Below, in pieces: positions 49,066-59,246 of a stretch of 64,000 nt of DNA. The notes below the pieces were generated by a model. The model was given only the letters and a program-made list of their open reading frames with translations. It was not told the DNA's origin and searched no databases. Within the stretch, counting starts at the first letter, position 1; each line of letters begins with the position of its first letter. The position numbers and the translations under genes were made by a program. The stretch spans positions 5,162,501-5,226,500 of the forward strand of contig NZ_CP120717.1 in assembly GCF_032883915.1 (NCBI RefSeq), in the 5' to 3' direction. The DNA comes from Endozoicomonas sp. 8E. GTDB lineage: Bacteria > Pseudomonadota > Gammaproteobacteria > Pseudomonadales > Endozoicomonadaceae.

Positions 49066-49962
49066 CTAATTAAGGTACTTCTTGCTACAGACACGGACCA
49101 TACTGATGATATTGGTCATCGTTGAATTGCCCTCCAGAGCATAGCTGTAGAATAATGATGTTCCACTGTGAAAAGCCTGCACCAGCTCATCAACCTGCAA
49201 TCGCTTTACCAAACCTGCCTGTTCATAATGGCTACCATCCAGCACATTCAAAATTGTCCAGCCTCGATTGGCGATAAGGCGAACTGCAAGATCGCTGTTA
49301 CTGATCATGTGCCTTTGAGGTGAGACCTGCATAATGCGTTTGTCAGTCAGAATCACATCTTCACTTAACCATTGCGGATAACGAGCCAGATCCCTGAGCG
49401 ATACCTGTTTCTGCAGGGCCAGTGGAGAAGTGGGGTGAACATAGACGCCCAGTTTTGATGCTCCAATGTTCATTACGCCAACACGCTGAGATGGCAGTAA
49501 ATCAGATAAAGTGGGCATCAGAGCTATCTGCGCCTCACCTTTTTCAAGAAAAGCTAATGCATCATGCCGATTGCGGTGCAACCAATGTACCAGCAAAGAC
49601 GGATAAGTTTCAGCAATCGTTGCATCAAGCTCAGTCAAAAACGCCATGGGAATTTGTACGTCATAGCAAATTCTGAACTCAGTGATCTTCATGTCCTGAG
49701 CAGAAAGTGCCACCTGTTCAAATTCTTTCGCCTGCTTCGCCAGATGATTTGCACGAGGATACAGGTAAAGAGCAAACTCAGTAGGAAGTGCTTTTTTACC
49801 CTGAATCACAAAAAGCGATTGCCCTAAAATATCTTCCAGCGCCAGAACCAGTTCTCTGACCGTGGTGCGATCCTTTCCAATAGCACGCCCTCCAGCACTG
49901 TAGCTGCCACTCTCCACCACAGACCGAAATGCATTAATCTGCTCTAATGTAATCATTCCCAT
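49066..49962 (-). CDS. LysR-family transcriptional regulator
   Basis: A 298-residue LysR protein: winged helix at residues 5-62 (ITLEQINAFRSVVESGSYSAGG begins it, DRTTVRELVLALEDILGQSLF ends it) and an effector domain from about 90. It is transcribed away from the serine hydrolase gene, whose start is 97 bp away; LysR proteins often control such a divergent neighbour. The inducer is unknown. Confidence 0.88.
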   Translation of the reverse strand: MGMITLEQINAFRSVVESGSYSAGGRAIGKDRTTVRELVLALEDILGQSLFVIQGKKALPTEFALYLYPRANHLAKQAKEFEQVALSAQDMKITEFRICYDVQIPMAFLTELDATIAETYPSLLVHWLHRNRHDALAFLEKGEAQIALMPTLSDLLPSQRVGVMNIGASKLGVYVHPTSPLALQKQVSLRDLARYPQWLSEDVILTDKRIMQVSPQRHMISNSDLAVRLIANRGWTILNVLDGSHYEQAGLVKRLQVDELVQAFHSGTSLFYSYALEGNSTMTNIISMVRVCSKKYLN

Positions 49963-50058
49963 CTCTGTGAACGTATAATACGTTCATAATGAATATGTTT
50001 TGGAAGGATTATAACTTTATTTTATCCCAGTCGAACAATGAGTTTGGAGAGTTCTTCC

Positions 50059-51345
50059 ATGAAAAAAACACTGCTGGCTGCTCTTGGCATGATGTCCTGT
50101 TTCACTTATGCAGCAATGGATAATGTTCCAGCAGCACCAGAAGGTCAGGTAACCCTGATGAACTGGACTAAACAACCCTACAATCACTGGGCTTTTCGCA
50201 ATATGGGTATTCATCCAAGCCTTATGGTTCCCCGTAGCGGTGCGATATCGGTTATTCCGCAAGCACTGGATGCCCGCATTCCCGATCTGGCCTTTGAGTA
50301 TCAGGGAAAGTCTCATACTGTGAGAGATGCCATGATCAATGATTCAACCGACGGTTTCATTGTGATTCATAGGGGTAAGACTCTGGCAGAAGAGTACTTC
50401 AACGGTTTCAGCGAACATGACCACCACTTATGGGCGTCCAGTACTAAGTCCCTGGTAGGCCAGGCAATGGGGATTCTGATTAAACAGGGTGAGGTGGACA
50501 CTGATGCCAAAGTTGAAACCTATATCCCCGAACTGAAAGGTAAATACATTGGCAAACGCACTGTCAGAGAAGTTCTCAATATGGTTACTGCACTGGATTA
50601 CAGCGAAGATTATGAGAATTTTACACCGGGTGCAGTGAGTACTGAATATTTCCGTCGTTTGGGTTTCATTCCAGCATTTGATCTGATGGCTACTGACCCT
50701 CAGGAGAATAGAACGCCTCGCGGTATTCTCGAATATCTGCCTGAGTTTGAACAAAACAGTGAACTGGAGCCAGGATATCGATATGAGTATCAGTCTCCTA
50801 ACGTCGACGTAGCCGGCTGGATCATTGCACGGGTGAGCGGGCAGCCGTTACAGACCTTTATTGCTGAAAATTTCTGGAACAAGCTGGGAGTCGAGCACGA
50901 TGCGTTTTTCATGGCCGACGTTGGTTATTCAGCTGTCGCAACCGGCGGGTTTAATACCACACTGCGTGATTTCGCACGAGTGGGTCTGGCAATGGTCAAC
51001 AATGGCAAATACGACGGTAAACAGGTGTTTGCAGAGGATTGGGTCAAGGATACATTCACCCTGACCGATAAAGAGCGTGAACACACGGCCAGAAGTATCT
51101 ACAAAGACAGGTCTTCTGCAGCGTATGACGAGTGGCTGGAAGGGTACAAAAACTTCGTGTGGATTCACGACAGTGAAAAAGGCATCGGCACCTTCCGCGG
51201 TATCTTTGGCCAGCACCTTTATATTAACCGGGAAAAGGACCTGGTCATCGCGACCTTCTCTTCAGCAGCCAGCGCTTCGAATTCTTCTCGCGAAACCAAC
51301 AAAACACGTTTTGCGGCATTTGAAGCGATTGCTGCTGAATTGTAG
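50059..51345 (+). CDS. Exported serine hydrolase, beta-lactamase/NylB-like
   Basis: A 428-residue periplasmic protein with a signal peptide (MKKTLLAALGMMSCFTYA). The penicillin-binding-protein fold is shown by the Ser-x-x-Lys motif in WASSTKSLVG and a tyrosine motif in YEYQSPNVDVAGW, followed by GGFNTTLRDFARVGLAM. The pattern suits class C-related esterases and 6-aminohexanoate-dimer hydrolases (NylB) more than true beta-lactamases. ATG 50059 is chosen over 50038 as it starts the signal peptide after a GGAG site. Divergent from a LysR regulator. Confidence 0.82.
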   Translation: MKKTLLAALGMMSCFTYAAMDNVPAAPEGQVTLMNWTKQPYNHWAFRNMGIHPSLMVPRSGAISVIPQALDARIPDLAFEYQGKSHTVRDAMINDSTDGFIVIHRGKTLAEEYFNGFSEHDHHLWASSTKSLVGQAMGILIKQGEVDTDAKVETYIPELKGKYIGKRTVREVLNMVTALDYSEDYENFTPGAVSTEYFRRLGFIPAFDLMATDPQENRTPRGILEYLPEFEQNSELEPGYRYEYQSPNVDVAGWIIARVSGQPLQTFIAENFWNKLGVEHDAFFMADVGYSAVATGGFNTTLRDFARVGLAMVNNGKYDGKQVFAEDWVKDTFTLTDKEREHTARSIYKDRSSAAYDEWLEGYKNFVWIHDSEKGIGTFRGIFGQHLYINREKDLVIATFSSAASASNSSRETNKTRFAAFEAIAAEL

Positions 51346-51618
51346 ACAAATCCGCGCTTGCTGAGATGGGTGCCGGGAACTGGAAACAGTTTCTGGCATC
51401 AGTCAGTGTTTTTGATACATCATAGCCATTTTGAAATCGATATGGACAACCTGACAGACCAATCGAGTTTGTCTATAGGAATGCACAGACTCCAAAAATC
51501 AAGTAGAGTAAACCCAGAAACAGCCATGAGCCAGAGTGTCGCTGCTATCAAATTAAAATGTGTCTCAGTACCTGGACGAGCGGCACTTTCATATTAAGAA
51601 AACCGGATTTATTGACTA

Positions 51619-52491
51619 ATGGCACTCATAGAATTACTGCAATCTTCGCCCACTTACTTCTACCTAACCCTGACTCTGGTCGGCCTTCTGGTCGGTAGCT
51701 TTCTCAATGTTGTTATTCTGCGACTGCCAGTGATGATGGAACGTCAGTGGAAGCTGGAGTGTCTGGAATCACTTCACCCGGACAAGGTTCCCACTGAGAT
51801 GGAGCCTTATAACCTGATCAAGCCTGACTCCACCTGTCCGAGCTGTGGTCACAAGATCCGGGCCTGGGAAAATATTCCGGTGATCAGCTACCTGTTTTTG
51901 AAAGGTCGTTGTTCTTCCTGCAAAACCTCAATTTCTGCCCGCTATCCGATCATTGAGATGATCACTGCCCTGCTGACCGTTTCTATTGGTATCTACTTTG
52001 GCGCCACTTTCCAGACAGTTTTACTCTGCTTTTTAGTCTGGTCCCTGGTGGCATTGACCGTGATTGATCTGGACACCCAACTGCTGCCAGACAGCATTAC
52101 CCTGCCCTTACTTTGGCTGGGCTTACTGGCCAACAGCTTTGAGTTATTTATTCCGTTGAAGGACGCGGTGCTGGGTGCTGCTGCCGGTTATCTTTCGCTC
52201 TGGTCTGTTTACTGGTTATTCAAACTGCTGACGGGCAAAGAAGGTATGGGCTACGGCGACTTTAAACTACTCGGTGCGCTCGGTGCCTGGATAGGTTGGC
52301 AAATGCTGCCACTGATTATTCTGCTGTCTTCACTGGTAGGAACGATTGTCGCAGTGGTGCTGATCATTCTGAAAAAGCAGGAACGGAGTAACCCTATCCC
52401 TTTTGGACCTTACCTGGCCGCTGCCGGTTTTATTGCCCTGCTTTGGGGGGAAACACTGGTTCAATCTTATCTGCAGATTATGGGGCTGTGA
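51619..52491 (+). CDS. pilD: Prepilin peptidase/N-methyltransferase PilD
   Basis: A 290-residue inner-membrane aspartic protease that cleaves and methylates type IV prepilins. It has zinc-binding cysteine pairs CPSC and CSSC (about residues 73 and 98), and catalytic aspartates in IDLDTQLLPD and GMGYGDFKL. About eight membrane helices. Its substrates FimT, PilV and PilW are encoded at 57158-59244. Separated from pilC by about 4.9 kb. Confidence 0.96.
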   Translation: MALIELLQSSPTYFYLTLTLVGLLVGSFLNVVILRLPVMMERQWKLECLESLHPDKVPTEMEPYNLIKPDSTCPSCGHKIRAWENIPVISYLFLKGRCSSCKTSISARYPIIEMITALLTVSIGIYFGATFQTVLLCFLVWSLVALTVIDLDTQLLPDSITLPLLWLGLLANSFELFIPLKDAVLGAAAGYLSLWSVYWLFKLLTGKEGMGYGDFKLLGALGAWIGWQMLPLIILLSSLVGTIVAVVLIILKKQERSNPIPFGPYLAAAGFIALLWGETLVQSYLQIMGL

Positions 52492-52498
52492 GCTAAGC

Positions 52499-53101
52499 AT
52501 GAGTAAGTTGGTTATTGGCGTAACAGGCGGCATCGGCAGTGGTAAAACAGCCGTTACCGACTACTTTTCCAGTCTCGGTATTACCGTGGTGGACGCGGAC
52601 CAGGCTTCAAGAGAAGTGGTGGAACCCGGTCGGCCAGCTCTGCAAAAAATTGCAGAACGACATGGTCAGGATATTCTTACTGATGAAGGCACTCTGGATC
52701 GAAGAAAACTCAGGGATATTATTTTCAATGACGACAGCGAACGTGTATGGCTGGAACGGCTGCTGCACCCTTTGATCCGTGACCAGATTATTCAGGAACT
52801 GGCAGCGTCCGAGTCTCCCTACACCATCATGGTTTCACCGCTTCTGGTGGAAACCGATCAACAGTTACTCACCCATCGCATTCTGGTTGTTGACGTCCCT
52901 GAAGACATTCAGTTGGCAAGAACCATGAGCCGCGATGGCATGAGCAAAGAACAAACCCGGGCCATTATGGCCAGGCAGGCTTCCCGGCAACAAAGACTGG
53001 AGAAAGCCAGCGACGTGGTTGATAACAGCGGCTCCATGGAGCAGCTGTTTCAGCAGCTGGATGAGGTTCACCAGACTTACATGGCTTTGGCAAACGCATA
53101 A
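52499..53101 (+). CDS. coaE: Dephospho-CoA kinase
   Basis: A 200-residue P-loop kinase for the last step of coenzyme A synthesis. Walker A is GVTGGIGSGKTA at residues 7-18, followed by DADQASREVVEPG and HPLIRDQI. ATG 52499 starts 7 bp after the pilD stop; pilD-coaE is a conserved pair. Confidence 0.96.
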   Translation: MSKLVIGVTGGIGSGKTAVTDYFSSLGITVVDADQASREVVEPGRPALQKIAERHGQDILTDEGTLDRRKLRDIIFNDDSERVWLERLLHPLIRDQIIQELAASESPYTIMVSPLLVETDQQLLTHRILVVDVPEDIQLARTMSRDGMSKEQTRAIMARQASRQQRLEKASDVVDNSGSMEQLFQQLDEVHQTYMALANA

Positions 53102-53135
53102 GCCCTATTGGGGAAGCCTGGTTTTGCCCGGACCC

Positions 53136-54758
53136 TCAAATGCCCGGACGCCAACCGTTGGTAATCGGGTATCGGCGGTCTCGCCCAAAACCACGGGGAG
53201 TAATGCGAACCCCGACCACCGCCTGCCGACGTTTGAACTCATTAACATCGATCAGGCGCAGCACCCGATAGACAGTATCCCGGTCAAAACCGGATTCGAT
53301 AATGGCTTCCGCGCTTTTATCTTCTTCCACATACATCTCGATGATTCGATCCAGTTCATCGTAGGAAGGCAGGCTGTCTTCGTCCACCTGATCCGGTGCC
53401 AGTTCGGCAGAAGGCGGACGATCGATCACCCGTTGCGGAATCACATAGCCTAGCGAGTTACGGTACTCGGACAATTCAAAAACAAGGGTTTTTGGCACGT
53501 CTTTCAGGGCATTGTAACCACCGCACATGTCACCATAGAGCGTGGCATAACCTACCGCCATTTCACTCTTGTTACCGGTAGTGAGGACCATATAACCTTT
53601 TTTGTTGGAAATAGCCATCAGCATAACGCCCCGGCAACGGGACTGAAGGTTTTCTTCTGTGGTGTCCTTTTGGGTATTCTCAAACTGGGCACTCAGCGTT
53701 TCCATAAACGCATCAAACATCGGTTCAATGGGCATGACGGAGTAATCGACACCCAGAATATCGGCTTCTTCCCGGGCATCTTCCAGACTCATGTTTGAGG
53801 TATAACGGAATGGCATCATAACCGCCTGCACGCGCTCAGCGCCCAAAGCGTCAGTGGCAATGGCCAGTGTCAAAGCGGAATCAATACCACCGGATAAACC
53901 TAAAACAACGCCTTTGAAGCCATTTTTATTCACATAATCACGAACACCTGTCACCAGAGCTTTATAGACCCGTTCATGAAAGCCGGGCAGTTCTGCAACG
54001 TCTTCCTGATCAAACGCCTTGTCTAGTGTGTCGAAACGGGTTTTGTAGAGACCTTCAGCAAAGTAATCGGCCCTGGCAGCGATCTGCCCATTGCCGTTCA
54101 TGGCAAAAGAGCCTCCGTCAAACACCAGTTCATCCTGACCACCCAGAAGGTTGACATAAAGCACAGGAAGGCCGGTTTCCAGACAACGGCTGCGGATAGT
54201 TTGGTAACGAATAGATTGCTTATCTTTATGAAAGGGAGACGCATTGAGACTCAAAATCAGCTCGGCCCCGGCATCCGAAGCCTGCTGGGCTGAAGAGGGA
54301 TACCAGAGATCTTCACAGACAGTCAGAGCCAGTATTACCCCTTTACACTCAAAGACGCAGGGCTTCTGTCCCGGCATGAAATAGCGTTTTTCATCGAAAA
54401 CCTGATAATTCGGCAGATGTTGTTTGGCGTATCGGGCCACCACCTGACCGTCTCTCAACACCACGGCCTGATTTTCCAGACCATGTGCCCCCATGGCGGG
54501 CAGTCCAATCACCAGGTCAATGCCTTTAATCACACTGAGCTTGCTGACGGCCTGCTCAATTCTCAACACCATACTGGGCCTGAGTAAGAGATCCTCAGGA
54601 GGATACCCACAAAGTGTCAATTCAGGAAAAACCACCAGATCGGCCTGATGCTGATCACGGGCTTCTTCAGCCGATTCGATCACCCGTTGGGTGTTGCCGT
54701 CGATGTCGCCCACCTTGAGGTTAAGCTGAGCCATGACGATGTTGAGCTTTGCTGACAT
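53136..54758 (-). CDS. nadE: Glutamine-dependent NAD+ synthetase
   Basis: A 540-residue two-domain enzyme. The N-terminal nitrilase-like amidase (residues 1-250) shows VFPELTLCGYPPEDLL and the cysteine in LTVCEDLWYP. The synthetase domain (about 270-540) has the P-loop LGLSGGIDSAL and GNKSEMAVGY. It makes NAD+ from deamido-NAD using glutamine. Convergent with coaE. Confidence 0.97.
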   Translation of the reverse strand: MSAKLNIVMAQLNLKVGDIDGNTQRVIESAEEARDQHQADLVVFPELTLCGYPPEDLLLRPSMVLRIEQAVSKLSVIKGIDLVIGLPAMGAHGLENQAVVLRDGQVVARYAKQHLPNYQVFDEKRYFMPGQKPCVFECKGVILALTVCEDLWYPSSAQQASDAGAELILSLNASPFHKDKQSIRYQTIRSRCLETGLPVLYVNLLGGQDELVFDGGSFAMNGNGQIAARADYFAEGLYKTRFDTLDKAFDQEDVAELPGFHERVYKALVTGVRDYVNKNGFKGVVLGLSGGIDSALTLAIATDALGAERVQAVMMPFRYTSNMSLEDAREEADILGVDYSVMPIEPMFDAFMETLSAQFENTQKDTTEENLQSRCRGVMLMAISNKKGYMVLTTGNKSEMAVGYATLYGDMCGGYNALKDVPKTLVFELSEYRNSLGYVIPQRVIDRPPSAELAPDQVDEDSLPSYDELDRIIEMYVEEDKSAEAIIESGFDRDTVYRVLRLIDVNEFKRRQAVVGVRITPRGFGRDRRYPITNGWRPGI

Positions 54759-54855
54759 TGAAAAGCCTGATGTCTTAATCTTGAATCTGAGAGCAGGCTA
54801 TTTTCGACGATGTTGCAGCCAGTGTAAAACTCAAAATGATCCATGATTATGAGGA

Positions 54856-56946
54856 CTAGAAATCGCCCTCAAAATCAAAGTCCATATGTTCTGCAGGCTC
54901 CTGAAGAAAGTCGCCCTGAATGAAATCAACTCCGGTATGCCACAGTGGTGCCATCTCAATAGCACTCTGAACCTGGGGAACAATCACTTTCTGACCCTTT
55001 CGCGACAGCGCCTGAACCATTTTCTTGAGTTCTTCGCCCCGATTTTCACTGGTCAGATCTTTGGTGAAAGACGGATCAACCTTGACATAGTCCACGGTCA
55101 TTGAGGCAATAGTTTCCATAGGCTTCAAACTACAACCAAACTCACTCACTCCGGTGCTGCAACCCAGCTCCTTGACCGCCTTGAAAAAGTCCGGTGCCTG
55201 TTTATTGAAGCGGACAATATTCTGCTCACTGATTTCCACAACCACGGATGACGCAGGAATACCTGCTGCCTTGAGTGCAACACCCATCCAGGGCAGAAAC
55301 TCCTTCTCAAGGATGGCGTTACCGCCGAGGTGCATGAAGAGTCGGATTTTATCCTTTGTGCGGGTTCTGTTCAGAAGCGCTTTTCCTGCTTCTATAACCT
55401 GCCAACGATCGACTTTGCTCCAGAGCGCATTTTTATCGAGTTTTTTTCGGAATGACACTGAGTCATGTTCACGACCTCTGGCATCCACCATACGCAGCTG
55501 AACTTCAAAGTGCTTTTCAGAAGAACCTTTCAGACTGACCACAGGCTGGTACTTCAATTTGAAATTGTCATTTTTCAACGCCTGACTGACCATGCCGGCC
55601 AGATGCTTCTCCACAGAACTGACCGGATTAACCTTACGTTTCTGGTAGAAACAAAGCTTTCTGCCCCCTTCTTTTTGGGCCTGCGTGGCAGCATGGCGGG
55701 CTCTGACCAGCTGGGTGTTAAGGTCGCTGCTGGAATCGGTCAGTATGATACTCCCCAGACTCAGTTTGACGGGAAGCTCGTGGCTTCCCAGTGTCACGGT
55801 CTCTTTTGTAACACTCTTAACAACCTGATCGGCCAACTCCCGCACTGCCTTTTCATCACTGGCCTTAACCAGAGCCATAATACAGTCGCCGCCCCAACTG
55901 GCAGCCTGGTGTTCTATCAACTCCAACCCGATACGTGAACTAACTTCCTTGTAGTAAGGCTGACTGACTCTTTTGCCTCCTTTGGCATGAAGTGCCCGCA
56001 GTGAATCGAGCGTAATGCAGAGCAAGGCAAATTTGTCTTTACCTGCAACCACTCTCTGCATGGCAACATCCATCTGCTCCTTGAAAGCTTCTTTATCATA
56101 AAGATGGGTTTCACTGTCGGGACGGGCGACTTCAACGTCTTTCTGCCCAATTTCCGAAGTTCCTTCGGATTCCTGGGTTCTCACCAGAAGGCTCAGTGTA
56201 TAACGCCCTTCATAGGAAGTAGGACTGACTATGACCCTGACAGGCACTTCGTTATCCTGATCAGCCAGCAGTGGACATTGAATGGCTGCCAGTGCCCGAC
56301 CACTGTCTTCAATACTGTTCAGGAAGTCACCCACATCCCTGCGATCTTTTCCTGCAACCAGATCAGTGAAGGGTTTACCGACAAGACTGGCGTTGCCATC
56401 AACCCTTACCAGCTCATTAAAAGCCGGGTTTGAGTATTTAATCTGACCTTCACTGATGTAGATGATGGCATCTACCCGATCGTCCAACAGGTTACGCCTC
56501 TGCTTCTCTGATTCATTCAGGGCAACACTCATGCGTCGATAGTGACGGCGGGTATTAAGGTCGGCAATTTCCCGATCAGAAGTGAGCAGAAGCAGTTCAT
56601 CATTGTCCTGGGTAATGACACTTCTTACTCCCAGCTTGAGCCATTCCAGCTGTTCTTCTTCCTGTTCTTCTGACAACACAATGGCAGGAATATCCCTGCC
56701 CTGCTGGTCAACTCGATCAAGCACTGAACTGACTGTTAATCCTTCTGGCAACTCGGCTGATGAGATAATCATCAAATCCCATTTCTGATGACCGGACAGG
56801 GCTTCTTCCAGACTTTCCATAGAGTTGAGATGATGAGCACGGGTCGGGTAGCCGGCATCCCGATAGACATTAAGCAGTGCCTCGGCTTCTTCAGAAGAGG
56901 CATCCACTATCAACAGCCGGACAGTATCCCTGTTTTCCTGCTCCAT
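54856..56946 (-). CDS. fimX: FimX-like c-di-GMP receptor for type IV pili
   Basis: A 696-residue protein with the FimX layout: receiver-like domain (about 10-125), PAS domain (about 155-265), then GGDEF (about 285-435) and EAL (about 450-690) domains. Both catalytic sites are degenerate: the GGDEF motif reads WGGDCI and the EAL motif reads FEVQLRM, while the QGDF segment near the end is kept. Such proteins bind c-di-GMP and steer pilus assembly instead of making or breaking it. ATG 56946 is preferred to the TTG at 56967. Divergent from the minor pilin operon. Confidence 0.9.
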   Translation of the reverse strand: MEQENRDTVRLLIVDASSEEAEALLNVYRDAGYPTRAHHLNSMESLEEALSGHQKWDLMIISSAELPEGLTVSSVLDRVDQQGRDIPAIVLSEEQEEEQLEWLKLGVRSVITQDNDELLLLTSDREIADLNTRRHYRRMSVALNESEKQRRNLLDDRVDAIIYISEGQIKYSNPAFNELVRVDGNASLVGKPFTDLVAGKDRRDVGDFLNSIEDSGRALAAIQCPLLADQDNEVPVRVIVSPTSYEGRYTLSLLVRTQESEGTSEIGQKDVEVARPDSETHLYDKEAFKEQMDVAMQRVVAGKDKFALLCITLDSLRALHAKGGKRVSQPYYKEVSSRIGLELIEHQAASWGGDCIMALVKASDEKAVRELADQVVKSVTKETVTLGSHELPVKLSLGSIILTDSSSDLNTQLVRARHAATQAQKEGGRKLCFYQKRKVNPVSSVEKHLAGMVSQALKNDNFKLKYQPVVSLKGSSEKHFEVQLRMVDARGREHDSVSFRKKLDKNALWSKVDRWQVIEAGKALLNRTRTKDKIRLFMHLGGNAILEKEFLPWMGVALKAAGIPASSVVVEISEQNIVRFNKQAPDFFKAVKELGCSTGVSEFGCSLKPMETIASMTVDYVKVDPSFTKDLTSENRGEELKKMVQALSRKGQKVIVPQVQSAIEMAPLWHTGVDFIQGDFLQEPAEHMDFDFEGDF

Positions 56947-57157
56947 GGCATTGACCTGATTCAACAAGAGTTTAAAGCTTATCTCATTCTTATAACTGCC
57001 ATACGCCTGAAATCATTAGCCTCTGTCAAAAAACTACCCTGTTTTTATCCGTCTGGCTTCTTTGTTAATAATTCTACGGGTTCTCTGACCCTGCACTCAG
57101 ATCATAAAAATGCACTTCTAAACTGATCAGATAAGCGTTAAAAACCGGTCAGATGTG

Positions 57158-57724
57158 ATGGGTCAGTCAAACAGCCTTAAAGCCAGAGCAATAAACAGCC
57201 CTGAGCCTGGAGAACAAGGATTTTCATTAATCGAACTGATGATCACTCTGTTGATCGCTGCGATTATTGTTGCCATGGGACTGCCACAACTGAGAGAAAT
57301 GTCCAACTCCATTCGTTTCTCAAATATTCAGCAAAACCTGCTGTCAAACCTGCTTTACACCCGCAGTGAAGCTGTTAAAACCGGCAACGATACCATCGCC
57401 TGTGCATCCACTGACGGGTCCACCTGCGCAGCAGACCCAACCCTCTGGAGTCAAGGCTGGATCATTTTCACCGATGAAAACAGTAACGGCCTATTTGATT
57501 CAGGAGTCGATACCTTGAGACGTTCCCAGACAACAGATTCCATCGCCTCAATCACTTGGAGTAACAGGGCTCCGATCGTGTTTGAGGGAGATGGCACTGT
57601 CAATAACACCAGTTCAGGCAGCTTTCTTATTTGCGACAGCCTGACTTCATCGAAGGTCGCCAGGGGGATCACCATTAACCTGTCTGGTCGGGTGCGCTCA
57701 ACTGACTCGGTGGTCTGTCCATGA
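57158..57724 (+). CDS. fimT: Type IV pilus minor pilin FimT/FimU-like (GspH family)
   Basis: A 188-residue pseudopilin with the prepilin site EQG/FSLIELMITLLIAA near residue 21 and a hydrophobic N-terminal helix, then a GspH domain with cysteines in IACAST, STCAAD, FLICDS and SVVCP. First of five co-directional genes; its stop overlaps pilV by 4 bp. The Phe1 and Glu5 needed for PilD cleavage and assembly are present. A GTG at 57155 is an alternative start. Confidence 0.9.
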   Translation: MGQSNSLKARAINSPEPGEQGFSLIELMITLLIAAIIVAMGLPQLREMSNSIRFSNIQQNLLSNLLYTRSEAVKTGNDTIACASTDGSTCAADPTLWSQGWIIFTDENSNGLFDSGVDTLRRSQTTDSIASITWSNRAPIVFEGDGTVNNTSSGSFLICDSLTSSKVARGITINLSGRVRSTDSVVCP

Positions 57725-58191
57725 GTTCAAATCGCTCTCAGGCAGGGATGACGCTGGTAGAAGTTCTGATCACAGTGGTCATTCTGGCTTCCGGCCTCCT
57801 GGGAATGGCCGCTTTACAAACCCGAAGCGTCAGTTACAACAATATTGCCTACTTCAACTCCCTGTCCAACATCCTTGCCTACGATATGCTCGACAGGATC
57901 AAAGCCAACCCGGTCTATGCCCTGAATGGGCCCGGTTATTCCGCCAGTGTCGGTAATGTGCCCGCGGCCTATCCCCATGATTGTGACACAGCAGATTGCA
58001 CACCCGCAGAGCTGGCCCGCTATGATATAGCACAATGGAAGTTTATCCTGGACACCCAGCTTCCCGATTCAGACGGCTCGATTGTCAAAACCGATACCCC
58101 AGAGGGTCGGAACTACACCATCACGGTTTTCTTTGATGACAGCAAAGGTCAGCAACCCCGGCGTCAAGTGATTCTCAGGAGCGCACTATAA
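57721..58191 (+). CDS. pilV: Type IV pilus minor pilin PilV
   Basis: A 156-residue pilin-like protein with cleavage site QAG/MTLVEVLITVVILASG and the PilV-typical GLLGMAALQTRSVSYNN. It primes pilus assembly with FimT, PilW and PilX. The methionine at +1 of the cleavage site is usual for PilV. Overlaps fimT by 4 bp. Confidence 0.93.
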   Translation: MSSNRSQAGMTLVEVLITVVILASGLLGMAALQTRSVSYNNIAYFNSLSNILAYDMLDRIKANPVYALNGPGYSASVGNVPAAYPHDCDTADCTPAELARYDIAQWKFILDTQLPDSDGSIVKTDTPEGRNYTITVFFDDSKGQQPRRQVILRSAL

Positions 58192-58194
58192 ACC

Positions 58195-59244
58195 ATGAAC
58201 AGTTCCAAGCAGAAAGGACTCAGCCTGATTGAACTGATGATTTCCATGTTATTGGGCATTTTCATCATTGCCTCAGTCACCCAAGTCTTTCTGAGCAGCA
58301 ACAATTCCAATCGCTTGAACTTTCAGTTGGGGCTAATGCAGGAAGCTGCCCGAATTGCTGTAAGCGCCATGTCTAATGACGTCCGTGTCGCTGGCTATAC
58401 AGGCTGTAATACCAAGGTTTCGATCGGTAATGCCCTGCTTCAGAACAGTGCTACCCATGAATGGCTTACTGCTGAACAACCGATACAGGGGATGAATCTC
58501 TCTGACACCCAGTCAAAGATGGACGCTCAGGCCACTTCAGAAAGCCTGTTGGTCTTCAAGGTCAATCCCGACACTGTTTTTTCTATAACCAACCATGACA
58601 CATCCACATCCACCCTGACACTGGATCGCAACATAGGTTCGACCCTGCCGACCGGCGGTGCTGCGGCGATAACCCGTCAGGACTGCTCTCAGGTAGCCCT
58701 GATAGCCCTGAGTTCCATCAGCGGCAGTAACTTAACCCATACCACCAGCGGTGCTGGCGATTTCAGAAATTGTGTCGCTCAACTCAAGGGCAGCTTTCGT
58801 TGTTATGACGGCTCGACACCTTCCGGTGCTCTGTCATTCAACCCGGGTTATCTGAAGCCTCTGGGCTCTGTAGGTTATTTTGTAAAACCGGATAACGGCC
58901 TGCCTACTCTCTTTCGAAAAGAAGCAGGCAACCCCACGGCAATAGCCATAGTGGACGGCATCGAGGATATTCGCATTCACTACGGCCTGGATACGGATAA
59001 CGACGGGGTTACTAATCGTTATATCAGAGCCGGTGATCGTAGTTTTCGCCACGCAGACTGGCTGCAGACCACCGCCATCCGTATTCACCTGCTGACGCGC
59101 AGTGAAACCGAAATTCTCCCTGTTCCAGCTCCTCTGCCAGCTCCCCCAAGAACCTATCTTTTCGATGGTCAACAGGTCGCTCAGTCGGATCGCTTCTTGC
59201 GCAAGGAATATGTTATGACCATGGCCCTGAGAAACAGAGGATAA
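58195..59244 (+). CDS. pilW: Type IV pilus minor pilin PilW
   Basis: A 349-residue protein with cleavage site QKG/LSLIELMISMLLGIF and the PilW-typical QEAARIAVSAMSNDVRVAGYTGC. The C-terminal part contains DTDNDGVTNRY, a possible Ca-binding loop. Starts 3 bp after pilV. Confidence 0.94.
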   Translation: MNSSKQKGLSLIELMISMLLGIFIIASVTQVFLSSNNSNRLNFQLGLMQEAARIAVSAMSNDVRVAGYTGCNTKVSIGNALLQNSATHEWLTAEQPIQGMNLSDTQSKMDAQATSESLLVFKVNPDTVFSITNHDTSTSTLTLDRNIGSTLPTGGAAAITRQDCSQVALIALSSISGSNLTHTTSGAGDFRNCVAQLKGSFRCYDGSTPSGALSFNPGYLKPLGSVGYFVKPDNGLPTLFRKEAGNPTAIAIVDGIEDIRIHYGLDTDNDGVTNRYIRAGDRSFRHADWLQTTAIRIHLLTRSETEILPVPAPLPAPPRTYLFDGQQVAQSDRFLRKEYVMTMALRNRG

Positions 59245-59246
59245 TC

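Noticed and set aside
51358-51597. 79-codon plus-strand frame between the hydrolase and pilD
   Set aside because: No ribosome binding site and no similarity I recognise; likely chance.
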